64,000 bases of DNA from UBA10649 sp964391765 (lineage in GTDB: Bacteria > Actinomycetota > Actinomycetes > S36-B12), in NCBI GenBank assembly GCA_964391765.1, contig CAYMNG010000001.1, forward strand, positions 15,265-79,264. The letters are read 5' to 3'. Below the pieces are notes generated by a model that was not told where the DNA came from, searched no databases, and worked only from the letters and a program-made list of their open reading frames with translations. Of this stretch, positions 1 to 9,205 are shown piece by piece. Made by a program: the position numbers and the translations under genes. Numbering within the stretch: position 1 is the stretch's first letter; each line of letters opens with the position of its first letter.

Positions 1-93
1 ACCGAGGTTGATCGAATCACCGGCCGCGAACGGCGCCGGGCCGAGCCCCACGGACCGGTCGTCGGTCACGTCGTCGGTCAGGTCGTCGGTCAT
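1..93 (-). CDS. Hypothetical protein, 5' part only (runs off the window)
   Basis: Reading leftward from an ATG at 93-91 gives 31 codons (MTDDLTDDVTDDRSVGLG...) before the window ends. The ATG overlaps the TGA of the preceding minus-strand gene (ATGA), so the two are probably translationally coupled in one operon. The N-terminus is a short acidic TDD repeat. Too little is visible to assign a family. Confidence 0.6.
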   Translation of the reverse strand, partial: MTDDLTDDVTDDRSVGLGPAPFAAGDSINLG

Positions 94-1715
94 GTCGTCA
101 CCTCCGGGTCGTCGGCCGGTGCCGGGTCGGCGTCGATTCCCGTGACCGCGCCGGTGAGCGCGAGCACCCGGGTCAGGGCCTCTCGCAGCCGTTCCCGGAT
201 CGCCGCCGATCGGGCCAGGGCGTCCTGCTCGGCCAAAACCGCCTCGGACAGCAACTGCTCCAGTCGCATCGCCTCGTCGGTCGCCTCCCGCAGCCGCCGA
301 TGCGGATCGGCCGGCTCGTCGACGACGGTCGGCTCGGCGCCCGTCGGGTCGGGCGCGAAGCCACGGGTCTGGACGTCGGCCGGCTCGAAGTCGACCGGCT
401 CGACGACCGGCGCGAAATCGTCGGTCACGAAGTCGGCCGGCGCGAGGTCGACCGGAACCGGCGCGAGGTCGTCGGTCACGAAGTCGGCCGGCGCGAGGTC
501 GACCGGCACCGGCGCGAGGTCGTCGGTCACGAAGTCGACCGGCGCGAAGTCGACCGGCGCGACGACCACGTCGTCACCCGGCTCGACGGCCGGTGCCGGC
601 TCGAGGTCGACCGGCTCGTCGGCCGCGAACTCGACGGACACGACATCGTCGGTCTCGACGTCGACCGACCCGTCGACCAGCGCCGCCGGCGGGCCCGAGG
701 CCGGCGGCATCGGCGGCAGCACCGGATCGGGCTCGGCGACGGTCGTCAGGCGAAGCGTGTGGATCATGTCCGACGACCACGCGCGGAACTCGCGGTCCGC
801 CGGCTCGCGGTCCACCGGCTCGCGGTCCGCCGGCTCGCGGTCCGCCGGCCGCGCGAGCGTCGGTCGCGGCCCAGCCTCGGGTACCGACCGCGGCGGCGGC
901 GCCGCCAACGTCCGTCCCCACGCCTCGGGCACGAGCAGTCGGTCGGTCGGCGGCTGCGCGCGTTCGTCGTGACTGACCGCGAGCGTGCCGGAGAGCACGA
1001 GCAGGCTCGCGGTCCGCGTCGCCTCACCACGGGTCAACGCGAGCAGCGCCGCGATCTCGTCCAGCGCCCGCCGCCCGTCGACGAGGGAGAGCAACGCGGC
1101 CGACTCGTCGCGATTGAGGTTCGACGGCACGAACTGCGTCGCCCGCCGCAGGATCAACTCCTCCGGCTCGCAGTCGGCCTCCATCGCCCGCCACGCGCTC
1201 GCGGTGCGCTGCTGGCGACCTTGGACCAACCGCATCAACCGGGCGACATCCTGCGGCAGCGAGCAGAACGCGTCGGTCGTGGCCTCCGTCTCGCGCTCGA
1301 TCCGCGCCCGCGGCACGGCGAGGATCGCGCCGAGCGAGGCGACGAGATACTCCTGGTGCAAGTTGAGCAGCTCGTCGACCGACATCCAGTCCTGCTCGAC
1401 GACGAACGGCCCGATCCGCGAATCGGACCGGTGCGCACCGAAGACGACCGCGAGCTCGGCCCAGCGCGGCTGGTCGAGCACGTCCTCGGTCAGCAGTCGA
1501 TCCATGACCACCGGGTCGTACCCGCCCACATGCGCCGCGTAGATGCCGCCCTCGTGGAAGTAGATGCTCGCGTAGGCGTTCGAGCCCTTGACGCCGAGCT
1601 GCACGTCGCCGCTGAACCGCCGATCCTCCAGTGCGCGCAGGCGCGCCGAGACGTTCTTCGCCGAGGCCGCGGACTCACCGTCGTCCGCGCGATCCTTCTT
1701 GCCCAGCAATGCCAC
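90..1715 (-). CDS. DUF4388-like protein with proline/acid-rich repeat linker and C-terminal coiled coil
   Basis: 541 aa from a GTG start with a good Shine-Dalgarno (AGGAG, 8 bases upstream). Residues about 20-150 (RFSGDVQLGVKGSNAYASIY and onward) resemble the DUF4388/PatA-N type of domain, which is often tied to signalling or motility scaffolds. Residues about 160-260 are helical. From about 270 to 470 the chain is low-complexity, with PADRE and 17-residue PVDLAPADF-type repeats. The last 70 residues are heptad-like (EQLLSEAVLAEQDALARS), suggesting a coiled coil. It has no signal peptide or membrane segment, so it is cytoplasmic. It lies downstream of a 263-aa unknown and overlaps the next gene by ATGA. 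The family call rests on resemblance only; the role is unknown. Confidence 0.7.
   Translation of the reverse strand: MALLGKKDRADDGESAASAKNVSARLRALEDRRFSGDVQLGVKGSNAYASIYFHEGGIYAAHVGGYDPVVMDRLLTEDVLDQPRWAELAVVFGAHRSDSRIGPFVVEQDWMSVDELLNLHQEYLVASLGAILAVPRARIERETEATTDAFCSLPQDVARLMRLVQGRQQRTASAWRAMEADCEPEELILRRATQFVPSNLNRDESAALLSLVDGRRALDEIAALLALTRGEATRTASLLVLSGTLAVSHDERAQPPTDRLLVPEAWGRTLAAPPPRSVPEAGPRPTLARPADREPADREPVDREPADREFRAWSSDMIHTLRLTTVAEPDPVLPPMPPASGPPAALVDGSVDVETDDVVSVEFAADEPVDLEPAPAVEPGDDVVVAPVDFAPVDFVTDDLAPVPVDLAPADFVTDDLAPVPVDLAPADFVTDDFAPVVEPVDFEPADVQTRGFAPDPTGAEPTVVDEPADPHRRLREATDEAMRLEQLLSEAVLAEQDALARSAAIRERLREALTRVLALTGAVTGIDADPAPADDPEVTT
425..570. repeat. In-gene tandem repeat, 51-bp period (17 aa)
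   Basis: Within the DUF4388-like gene a 51-bp unit (start GAAGTCGGCCGGCGCGAGG on the plus strand, at 429 and 480, with a degraded copy from about 531) encodes VPVDLAPADFVTDDLAP-type units. A second, shorter repeat of about 18 bp coding PADRE/PVDRE lies at 795-850. Such in-frame repeats expand or shrink by slippage and probably form a flexible linker. Confidence 0.75.
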
Positions 1716-1759
1716 GCACCGCTCCTAGGTCGTTCGCCGCCAACCGTCCCGCACCGTGA

Positions 1760-2551
1760 TCACGTCGGCACGAGCGTGTCCCGCAGCCGCGTGCCGTCCG
1801 AGTCGCCGAGCGCCTGGTGCACGGTCGTGCGCAGGACGGTGATCGCGGCCGAGAAGTCCGCCGGCAGCGAGGCGATCGCCTCGACCGCGGCGTTGACGAC
1901 CTCCCACCGCGTCGTCACGGTGAACAGCGACTCGTCACCGACCGCCATCGCCGACTCGACCAGGTACGCCGACAGTGTCCAGGAGTCGCTGTCGTACGCC
2001 CACCGGATCGCTCCTTCGAGATCTCCGTCGTCCAGGTGCGTTCGCGCGTCGACCATGGCCGCGGCCGCGTCCGCCCGTCGGCGCTCGACGAAGGCTCCCG
2101 GACGCATCCCCAGCAGGCGCCGTGACACGGCGCCGGTGACGAGCGCCTCGTTCGGCGCGGCGACGGCGCTGAGATAGGCGAGCGAGGGCAACTGCGCGTC
2201 CAGGTCGTGCGCGAGCCGGGCGTCGAACGCGCGCAGGAAGCGCTGCCGGGCGTCGGCGACGAGGTGCTCGGCGCTGGTGTCGGGTAGGGCCGGGTGGGTC
2301 GACGGCGTCTGGACGAGCGCGTGCGTGACGGCGTCGCCGGCCTGGTAGTAGCGCTGCAGCGGGGTCCGCGACCCCAGGACGATCCGCTCCCACAGTTCCG
2401 CCTGCACCACCGCGATGTCGGCCCCCCACGCGCAGGCGACGGCGTCGACGGCCTCGCCGTGGGCCGCGAACGCGCGCGCCGCCGCCTCCAGCGCCTTCGC
2501 CTGCGTGCGGCAGCGCGTGTAGAACTCCTCCGTCGTCCCGATCGTCACCAT
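1760..2551 (-). CDS. Hypothetical helical protein
   Basis: 263 aa from ATG 2551-2549, one base after the stop of the NlpC/P60 gene. The sequence (MVTIGTTEEFYTRCRTQ...) is Ala/Leu-rich and predicted all-helical, with no signal peptide, membrane segment or motif I recognise. A longer in-frame reading upstream runs through the NlpC/P60 C-terminus and is not the real start. Its place between a secreted wall peptidase and a DUF4388-like protein suggests one operon; function unknown. Confidence 0.65.
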   Translation of the reverse strand: MVTIGTTEEFYTRCRTQAKALEAAARAFAAHGEAVDAVACAWGADIAVVQAELWERIVLGSRTPLQRYYQAGDAVTHALVQTPSTHPALPDTSAEHLVADARQRFLRAFDARLAHDLDAQLPSLAYLSAVAAPNEALVTGAVSRRLLGMRPGAFVERRRADAAAAMVDARTHLDDGDLEGAIRWAYDSDSWTLSAYLVESAMAVGDESLFTVTTRWEVVNAAVEAIASLPADFSAAITVLRTTVHQALGDSDGTRLRDTLVPT

Positions 2552-2552
2552 G

Positions 2553-4091
2553 TCAGCCGCCGGCGCGGGGCTTCTTCGTCGCCGCCGGCTTCTTCGCCGC
2601 GGCCGGCTTCGCCAACGATCCGCCGACGATCCGCTCCCCGGCGACCGGGACGACGCGGCGAACACCGAGGAAGTTCGCGACGTCGGTCCCGGTGAACGGC
2701 GACACGTGCGCGACCGACCCGCACGCGTTCGTGTGCGCCATCATCGGCACGCCGCCCTTCTCCTGGGGGCCCAGGTACATCACGACGTGCCGGTACGAGC
2801 AGGTCTGACCCGCCGGGCAGGTGTCGTACAGCACGAGGTCGCCGGGCCGGATCTGGCTCGGCGGGATGACCGCGTAGTGCCGGTCCAGCGCGGCGCCGTC
2901 CCACGGGACCATGTTCCGGGTGGACGGCGCCCACCCGTCACCGGCCGTGCCCAGGCCCGCGCCCTCGGCGTAGGCCCGGGAGACGTACGACGAGCAGTCG
3001 TACCGCCACGGCTCCAGCCGGCCGATCCCCTCGCACGCGTAGGGTGCACCCAGCCGCACCATCGCCCACTTGACCGCGAACGCCGACTGCGGGGTCGCCG
3101 CGTTGCGGACCGCGGCCTTGCACAGCTTCGACACCGACACCCCGTCGGGGACCGTCCCGGCGAGGACCTGCGTCGGGCACCCGCCCGGCCCGACGACGGT
3201 CTGCGGCTGGGCGACGCTGACGAGTCGGGCGAGTTCGGCCTCGTCGTCCGCGAGCTTCTTGCGCGCCTTCGTCAGCGCCGCGGTCGCCGCGTCCGCGCGG
3301 GCCGACGCGTCGTCGGCCCGGATCCGCGTGGCCGCGGCCGCGGACTGCGCCGCGACGGCGAAGTCCTGGGCGCTGGCGTAGGACAGCGCCTGCCGACCGG
3401 TGGCCGACCGCAGGTAGACGACGGAGTCGATCGTGCGCAACAGGTCGTCGGGCCGGCTTCCGAGCACTCCCATCACCAGGTCGACGTCGGTCGTTCCCTG
3501 GATGTACAGGCCGCGAACCGCGCCGGCGAACTGCGCCTGGGCACCGACCGCGGTGAACTCCGCCCGGTTCCGCACCCGCGTGGCGACGGCGAGGTCGCCG
3601 ATCGCGTCGGCCACCACACGGTCGGCGGCGACGACCTGCCGGCTAAGCGTGCGGACCTTCGCCTTGCCGGCCTGGATCGCCCGCCACACGTTGCCGTAGT
3701 CGTCGACGAACGTCGGGTCGATGGGCGCGGTTCCGTCCGAGCCCGGCAGCGCGCCGGAGTCACTGGCCGGGCCCGGCCGCTGGCCGGGTAACGCCCCGCC
3801 ACCGGCCTGGGTGGGCTCACCGTCGGCCGGTGACCGGCTCGGCCCGACGCCGCCGGCCGACGGACCGACCGGCCCCGACGGGATCGAGGTCACCGGCGGG
3901 TCGCCCGGGGTAGCCGGCACGGTCTCCGGCGCGGTCGACGACGCGGGCTCGGCCGGCTGGTCGTCCGCGCGCGCCGGGAGGGCGATCAGGCCCAGGGCGG
4001 TCGACACGGCGGCCGCGAGCGCGAGCGCGCGCAACCTCCCCGGCGGCCGCCCGGCCGCCTCACCCAGCGCCATGGGCCCATTATCAGCCAT
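2553..4091 (-). CDS. Secreted NlpC/P60 peptidoglycan endopeptidase (RipA-like)
   Basis: About 512 aa if started at ATG 4091; an in-frame ATG at 4073 also fits and neither has a clear ribosome site. An Arg-containing n-region, a hydrophobic stretch and ALPARA-DD give a signal peptide. A Pro/Ser-rich linker (about 45-150) is followed by a long helical region (about 160-330) like the RipA coiled coil, then an NlpC/P60 domain (about 350-490). The catalytic Cys is in YDCSSYV (about residue 366) and the His in YRHVVMYLG. Family members cut between D-Glu and the third residue of stem peptides during cell separation. The C-terminus is a Lys/Ala-rich tail. First gene of a minus-strand operon, divergent from a LuxR-type regulator. 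Confidence 0.85.
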   Translation of the reverse strand: MADNGPMALGEAAGRPPGRLRALALAAAVSTALGLIALPARADDQPAEPASSTAPETVPATPGDPPVTSIPSGPVGPSAGGVGPSRSPADGEPTQAGGGALPGQRPGPASDSGALPGSDGTAPIDPTFVDDYGNVWRAIQAGKAKVRTLSRQVVAADRVVADAIGDLAVATRVRNRAEFTAVGAQAQFAGAVRGLYIQGTTDVDLVMGVLGSRPDDLLRTIDSVVYLRSATGRQALSYASAQDFAVAAQSAAAATRIRADDASARADAATAALTKARKKLADDEAELARLVSVAQPQTVVGPGGCPTQVLAGTVPDGVSVSKLCKAAVRNAATPQSAFAVKWAMVRLGAPYACEGIGRLEPWRYDCSSYVSRAYAEGAGLGTAGDGWAPSTRNMVPWDGAALDRHYAVIPPSQIRPGDLVLYDTCPAGQTCSYRHVVMYLGPQEKGGVPMMAHTNACGSVAHVSPFTGTDVANFLGVRRVVPVAGERIVGGSLAKPAAAKKPAATKKPRAGG

Positions 4092-4395
4092 CCGGTGGCG
4101 CCGACGTCGTGCCGCGGACCCGGCGCGCCGGGTAGCCGCTGATAGCCGGCCCTTCCGGTCACGACGGGTGGAACCGACACGCACCTCGGTGGGCTGGCCC
4201 CTCAGCAGCCCACCGGATCTCCGCTCACCGTCCACGTTCGCACCCACCCGGTTGCTGTCCGTGTCCAGCCAGACTACGGGCGACGACGCCGGCCGAGTGG
4301 CGCCGAAGGTGGCTATGGGCGGCTATAGGTTGGACACACTCACGTCGGGACGCCCCGTCCGCGACGGCGGCGGACCAGTGGAGCGGGTGAGCGCG
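4092..4395. other. Divergent intergenic region
   Basis: About 300 bases between the NlpC/P60 gene and the GAF-LuxR gene. A TATAGGTT motif at 4324-4331 is a candidate -10 for the rightward gene, but I see no good -35 box. Nothing else was recognised; long reading frames here are shadows. Confidence 0.4.
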
Positions 4396-5187
4396 ATGGC
4401 GGTCGAGCGGACAGCGGCACTGACGGACTACCTGAGGTTCCTCGTCGGCAACCCGGACGGCGACGCCGCGGCCCGGGCACTGGTCCTCGGCGCGCTCACG
4501 CCGTTGTCGGTGTGGTCGGCGGTGATCTTCGCTCGGTCCAAGACCGGGAACCTCGAGATCGCCGGCAGCCACGGCGTCGTCGACGAGCTCACCGGCGGCC
4601 TGCGCGTCCTGCCACCGGCCATGGCGTTGCCGGTCTGCGAGGCGTTCGCCACGGCCGAGCCGATCGCGCTCACCGCCGGCGAACTGCTCGCCCGGTACCC
4701 CCTCCTCATGGCCGAGCCGCGCCTGCACGACGCGGGCGTCCTGCCGGCGCCGGACTCCCGCGTCGTGTTCGCGCCGCTGCAGCACTCCGGTGCCACGATC
4801 GGGGTCGTCGGGATCGTGCAGGACGGCTCGCAGCCGTGGGACGTGCTCGACTGGCGCTACCTCGACGGCGTCCTCGCCGGTGTCTCGTTGTGGTTGAACA
4901 ACCAACGCGAGGTCCTCGTCGACCGCTGGCGGCGGGCCGCACCGCCGCCGCAGCGCGACGTCCGGGTGAGCGAGCGGCAACGCGAGGTCCTGGAGATGGT
5001 CAGCCTCGACCGGACCAACCGCGAGATCGCCCGCGCGCTGGGGTACTCGGTGCCGACGATCAAGAAGGACCTCCAGCACCTCATGCAACTGCTCGGCACC
5101 CACGACCGCCGGTCGACCGCCGGGCGGGCGCGCGAGATCGGTCTGCTGCCCGAGCGGCGCGGTCTGGCCGTCCCGCCCGCGCACTGA
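4396..5187 (+). CDS. GAF-LuxR family transcriptional regulator
   Basis: 263 aa from ATG 4396; in-frame GTGs at 4387 and 4378 are alternatives, with GGAG at 4380-4383 lying between them. Residues about 30-180 look like a GAF-type sensor fold (VFAPLQHSGATIGVVGIVQD). Residues about 195-245 are a LuxR/FixJ helix-turn-helix (VSERQREVLEMVSLDRTNRE, then IARALGYSVPTIKKDLQHLM). There is no receiver domain, so it probably senses a ligand or redox state directly. Targets are unknown; it is divergent from the peptidase gene and convergent with the acyltransferase. Confidence 0.75.
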   Translation: MAVERTAALTDYLRFLVGNPDGDAAARALVLGALTPLSVWSAVIFARSKTGNLEIAGSHGVVDELTGGLRVLPPAMALPVCEAFATAEPIALTAGELLARYPLLMAEPRLHDAGVLPAPDSRVVFAPLQHSGATIGVVGIVQDGSQPWDVLDWRYLDGVLAGVSLWLNNQREVLVDRWRRAAPPPQRDVRVSERQREVLEMVSLDRTNREIARALGYSVPTIKKDLQHLMQLLGTHDRRSTAGRAREIGLLPERRGLAVPPAH

Positions 5188-5194
5188 CGACGGC

Positions 5195-6649
5195 CTACTC
5201 CCGGTCCGCGTCCGCCGGCGCGGGCCGCGAGCACAGCACCCGCAGTTCGGCGAGCATCGCGTCGACGATCCGCCGCGGGTCCGGTACCAGACCGGCGTCG
5301 GCGGCGACGCCGACCGTCACCGATCCGGCGTACGAGAAGATCGTCACGGTCATCGCCTGACGACCCGAGCACGGGGCGAAGCCGACGATCTGCCGGACGG
5401 TCGCCCCGGCCAACGTCAACCTCGCCCGCGGACCCGGCACGTTGCTGAGCACCCCCACGCACTTGTCGGCGAAGAACCGTATCAGGCCCGCGCCCACCGG
5501 ACCGGGGACCAGCGCGAGGGCCCGCTGCAGGGCGAACGTCGCACCCGGCTCGTCGGAGGACTTGATCCGCGCCATCCGCCGGCGCACGTCGACCAGTCGC
5601 CGCGCGGCGGTCGGGCCGGTCAGCGGCAGGTCGAGCAGCACGAGGGCGAAGCGGTTACCCAGCGCCGTCGGCAGGCGTGCGTCGAACGGATCGAGGTTGA
5701 CCGGCACCATCCACACGACGTCGTCGACGAGCCGGTCGTGACCGGTCAGGTAGTCGCGCAGCCCACCGGCCAGGCCGGCGACGAGCACGTCGTTCACGGT
5801 CGTACCCGATGCCCGGGCCGCGGCGGCGATCGGCGCGAGGTCGGTCGGCGCGGACCACACGACGAGCTTGTCCACCCCCGGCGCGCCGGACCACGACGTC
5901 GGCGGCGACTGCCCGACCGCGAACTTCGTCGCGGTCACGACGTCGTGCCATGTCCGGCGGACGAGGGCGCCCCCGGGGACGCGTCGCGGCACGACGTCGA
6001 CGACGTCGACCGCGTCGGCGATCAGGTCGGGGTGTCGCACCAGCCGGCGCAGGGTACGAACCGGCGACGCGGCGGCCCGCACCGCACCGCGCACGGCGTC
6101 GGTGGTCGATGTGCCCGCGGCGAGCGTCGACGTCCGGTCGCCGGCCCGGTCATCGGCCCGGTGCGAGCCGGTGCCGGCCGGGCGCACGACCGCCTCGATC
6201 GGCGCGAGGGCGCCCAGCAGCAGTTGCGTGAGCCGGACGCCGTCGGCGATCGCATGGTGGATCCGCACCGCGACGACGCATCCGCGAACGCCCTCGGCGA
6301 CCTCCACCGGCGCGACGACGCTGGCGACCCACAGCGGCCGCGCCGGGTCCAGCCGCCGCGCGCGCTCGCGCCCCATGAACTGCTGCACGTCGGCGATCGT
6401 CGCCGTGGGTCCGAGGTCGACCGCTCGAACGTGTCGGTCGAGGTCGAACCGCGGGTCCGGGACCCACGACCACCCCGGGGGCGTGCGCTCGGCCCGGCAG
6501 GTGAGGACGGGGTGCCGCTGGACCAGGTCGGCGAACACCGCCCGCACGCTGGCCACCGCGACGACGGCGTCCAGGACCAGCGCGGTGTCGACGACCATCC
6601 AGCCCGTCGGCCGGTCCATCGTCAGCCACAGTCCGTCCTGTGCCGGCAT
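5195..6649 (-). CDS. WS/DGAT-type O-acyltransferase
   Basis: 484 aa from ATG 6649 (a GTG lies directly before it). It carries the catalytic HHxxxDG motif as HHAIADG (about residues 131-137) and the C-terminal fold typical of the wax ester synthase/diacylglycerol acyltransferase family (FFADKCVGVLSNVPGPRARL). These enzymes join a fatty acyl-CoA to a fatty alcohol or diacylglycerol to make storage lipid, commonly several copies per actinomycete genome. The N-terminus (MPAQDGLWLTMDRPTGWMVV) matches the family start. No Shine-Dalgarno is visible, so leaderless translation is likely. Ends 7 bases from the convergent regulator. Confidence 0.85.
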   Translation of the reverse strand: MPAQDGLWLTMDRPTGWMVVDTALVLDAVVAVASVRAVFADLVQRHPVLTCRAERTPPGWSWVPDPRFDLDRHVRAVDLGPTATIADVQQFMGRERARRLDPARPLWVASVVAPVEVAEGVRGCVVAVRIHHAIADGVRLTQLLLGALAPIEAVVRPAGTGSHRADDRAGDRTSTLAAGTSTTDAVRGAVRAAASPVRTLRRLVRHPDLIADAVDVVDVVPRRVPGGALVRRTWHDVVTATKFAVGQSPPTSWSGAPGVDKLVVWSAPTDLAPIAAAARASGTTVNDVLVAGLAGGLRDYLTGHDRLVDDVVWMVPVNLDPFDARLPTALGNRFALVLLDLPLTGPTAARRLVDVRRRMARIKSSDEPGATFALQRALALVPGPVGAGLIRFFADKCVGVLSNVPGPRARLTLAGATVRQIVGFAPCSGRQAMTVTIFSYAGSVTVGVAADAGLVPDPRRIVDAMLAELRVLCSRPAPADADRE

Positions 6650-6720
6650 CACACGGCCAATCAGACACGGTCCGCGGCCCTCGACGCCACCCCGTCGACG
6701 CCACCCCCTCGCCGCCACTT

Positions 6721-6783
6721 CGTCGACCTTGAGTTTGCACCGGGTCCGGTCGCGCGACACGCGGTACAAGCTCACGGTCGACG
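6721..6783. repeat. Imperfect palindromic intergenic element, copy A
   Basis: Left arm 6721-6744 (begins CGTCGACCTTGAGTTTGCA) and right arm 6760-6783 (ends CACGGTCGACG) are inverted copies matching at about 20 of 24 positions. It lies between divergent genes. The left arm recurs at 50252-50276 with only a few changes, and a related palindrome lies at 56961-57019. Confidence 0.6.
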
Positions 6784-6800
6784 GGCTAGCGTCGACCCCC

Positions 6801-9170
6801 GTGACGGACCTGCGCATCGGTGGCGACCTCGATCCGGCTACCGGAGAGCGCGCCGACCGTCCGACGGTCCTGCCGTCCGCCGACCTGACCACCCACGGCG
6901 TGATCGTCGGGATGACCGGCTCGGGGAAGACCGGACTGGGCGTCGTGCTGATCGAGGAGGCGCTGGCCGCCGGCGTACCGGTACTCGCGCTGGACCCCAA
7001 GGGCGACCTGACCAACCTGTGCCTGACGTTCCCCGCCCTCGCACCGGCCGACTTCGAGCCGTGGCTGCCGCCCGCCGATGTCGCCGGTTCCGGGCTGACC
7101 GCCGCGCAGTACGCCGAGCGCCAGGCCCGGACGTGGCGCGACGGGCTCGCCGGGTGGCAGGTCGGGCCGGACCGCATCGCCGCGCTGCGCGCCGGTGTCG
7201 AGTTCTGCGTCTACACGCCCGGCTCGGCCGCCGGCCGATCGATCAACGTCGTCGGCTCGCTCGCCGCCCCGGACCCGGGGGCCGATCCGGAGGACGTCGC
7301 GGCCGAGATCGACGGGTACGTCAGCACCGTGTTGACGATGGTGGGGATCGACGCCGACCCGCTGTCCTCCCGCGAGCACGTCCTGTTGTCCACCCTCATC
7401 CAGGCGGCCTGGTCGGCCGGCCAGGACCTGGACCTGGCGACCGTGCTGGCCCAGGTGCAACAGCCACCGCTGCGCAAGGTCGGCGTGCTGGACCTCGAGC
7501 AGTTCTTCCCGGCCGCCGACCGCGCCGCGTTCGCGATCCGGTTGAACGCGCTGCTCGCCTCCCCGAGCTTCGCCACCTGGCTCACCGGGGACCCGATCGA
7601 CATCGACGCGATGCTGCGGACCGCGGACGGCCGCCCCCGCTGCGCGATCGTCACGCTCGCGCACCTGGCCGACGACCAGCGGCTCTCGGTCGCGGCCCTG
7701 CTGCTGACGAAGATGCTGACCTGGACGCGCCGGCAGGCCGGTTCCGCGGACCTGCGTGCGCTGGTGTTCGTCGACGAGGTGGCCGGCTACCTCCCGCCGA
7801 CGGCGAACCCACCGACGAAGCGACCGATCCTGACCCTGCTGAAGCAGGCACGCGCGTTCGGCGTGGGGGTCGTCCTGTCGACGCAGAACCCGGTCGACAT
7901 CGACTACAAGGCGCTGTCGAACGCCGGCACCTGGCTGATCGGGCGCCTGCAGACCGAGCAGGACAAGGCCAGGCTCGTCGACGGCCTGCGCAGCGCGGCC
8001 GGAACCGTCGACATCGCCGCCGTGGGCGCCGCGATCTCGGCCCTCGGCAAGCGGCAGTTCCTGCTCAAGCGGGCCACCGCGGACGTCGCGACGCTGACGA
8101 CGACCCGATGGGCGATGAGCTACCTGCGCGGTCCGATGATGCGGGCGGAGATCGCTCGCCTGGCCACCGCCGGGCTCGTCGCGGTGCGGCCCGATCCCGT
8201 CGCGTCGTCGGATCAGACATCGCCCACAGTGCCGCCGGCGACCGACCTGCGCGCCGATGAGACACCGGTCGCACCCGTGCCCGCGCCCGGTGTCCTGACC
8301 GCGTACGTCGACCCGGCCGCCGGCTGGCGGTCGGCGATCGGAGCAGGGGGCGGTCCGGACGCCGGCCGCCGGCTCGAGGCAGCCGTCGTCGCCCGGGTCC
8401 GCCTGCGGTTCGACGACCCGAAGGCCGAGCTGGTGTTCGACCAGGAGTACGAGGCCGTCCTGCATCCGCTGACCACGTCCCCCGATCCGGCGGACTTCGT
8501 CGCGGTCGACTACGACGACCGCGACCTGCACTCCGACCCGCCGGTCGGCGCCGTATACCTGCTGCCCGTCGCCGACATCGCCCGGAAGGCGTGGTGGACC
8601 GCCGTGCAGAAGTCGCTGACCACCCACCTGCTCGCGACCCGCACGGTGCAGATCGAGACGAACACCGACCTGCGGCTGTACTCGCGGATCGGCGAGTCCA
8701 GCGCGCAGTTCGCCGACCGGTGCGCTCGAGCGGCCGCCGAACGGGCCGATGCGGCGACCGCCGCCCTGCGCCGCAAGTACGAGGCACGCCTGCGAACCGC
8801 GCAGACCCGCGCGCGCAGTGCCGGAACGACGGCCGACTCCGCCGCCGCCCGGCACGAGGTCGAGCACGGCACGGCGGCCCAGGTCACGACACTCCTCGGC
8901 GGGATCTTCGGCGGCCGGCGTAGTCGGTCGTCGATCCTCACCGAGGCCCGACGCTCCTCCGCGTCGGCCGCGCGGGTCGAGGCGGCCCAGGAGCGGGCAT
9001 CGACCGCGCAGCAGGCGGTCGCCGATCTCGAACGCGACCTCACCGACGAGATCGCGGCGATCGACGCGCAGTGGACGGCCACCGCAGCGGCGATCTCGAC
9101 CATGACGATTCCCCTGGAGCGCAACGACATCGTGGTCGCCGATCTCCGGCTGGTGTGGCTGGCGCCGTGA
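6801..9170 (+). CDS. HerA/DUF853-like P-loop ATPase with C-terminal coiled coil
   Basis: 789 aa from GTG 6801. Walker A is GMTGSGKTG (about 37-45) and Walker B is LVFVDEVAG (about 320-328); GVGVVLSTQNPVDIDYKAL and LIGRLQTEQDKARL follow, as in HerA-type DNA translocases. Residues about 490-620 form a less conserved domain. Residues about 640-770 are an Ala/Arg/Glu-rich coiled coil, interrupted by a glycine-rich GGIFGGRRSRSS segment as seen in many DUF853-like ATPases. Upstream, TAGCGT at 6787-6792 ends eight bases before the GTG, which fits a leaderless transcript. Probably a cytoplasmic DNA- or protein-remodelling ATPase; substrate unknown. Confidence 0.8.
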   Translation: MTDLRIGGDLDPATGERADRPTVLPSADLTTHGVIVGMTGSGKTGLGVVLIEEALAAGVPVLALDPKGDLTNLCLTFPALAPADFEPWLPPADVAGSGLTAAQYAERQARTWRDGLAGWQVGPDRIAALRAGVEFCVYTPGSAAGRSINVVGSLAAPDPGADPEDVAAEIDGYVSTVLTMVGIDADPLSSREHVLLSTLIQAAWSAGQDLDLATVLAQVQQPPLRKVGVLDLEQFFPAADRAAFAIRLNALLASPSFATWLTGDPIDIDAMLRTADGRPRCAIVTLAHLADDQRLSVAALLLTKMLTWTRRQAGSADLRALVFVDEVAGYLPPTANPPTKRPILTLLKQARAFGVGVVLSTQNPVDIDYKALSNAGTWLIGRLQTEQDKARLVDGLRSAAGTVDIAAVGAAISALGKRQFLLKRATADVATLTTTRWAMSYLRGPMMRAEIARLATAGLVAVRPDPVASSDQTSPTVPPATDLRADETPVAPVPAPGVLTAYVDPAAGWRSAIGAGGGPDAGRRLEAAVVARVRLRFDDPKAELVFDQEYEAVLHPLTTSPDPADFVAVDYDDRDLHSDPPVGAVYLLPVADIARKAWWTAVQKSLTTHLLATRTVQIETNTDLRLYSRIGESSAQFADRCARAAAERADAATAALRRKYEARLRTAQTRARSAGTTADSAAARHEVEHGTAAQVTTLLGGIFGGRRSRSSILTEARRSSASAARVEAAQERASTAQQAVADLERDLTDEIAAIDAQWTATAAAISTMTIPLERNDIVVADLRLVWLAP

Positions 9171-9205
9171 CGTGCCGACCGAGGACCTCGGGACCGACTC
9201 GGGGC

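Noticed and set aside
142..972. Long plus-strand open frames opposite the DUF4388-like gene
   Set aside because: Their Ser/Thr/Arg-rich low-complexity composition mirrors repeats in the real minus-strand gene. They have no ribosome site or domain.
5738..8260. Very long Arg-rich plus-strand frame across the acyltransferase and ATPase genes
   Set aside because: A high-GC shadow frame; codon positions and domains support the genes at 5195-6649 (minus) and 6801-9170 (plus).
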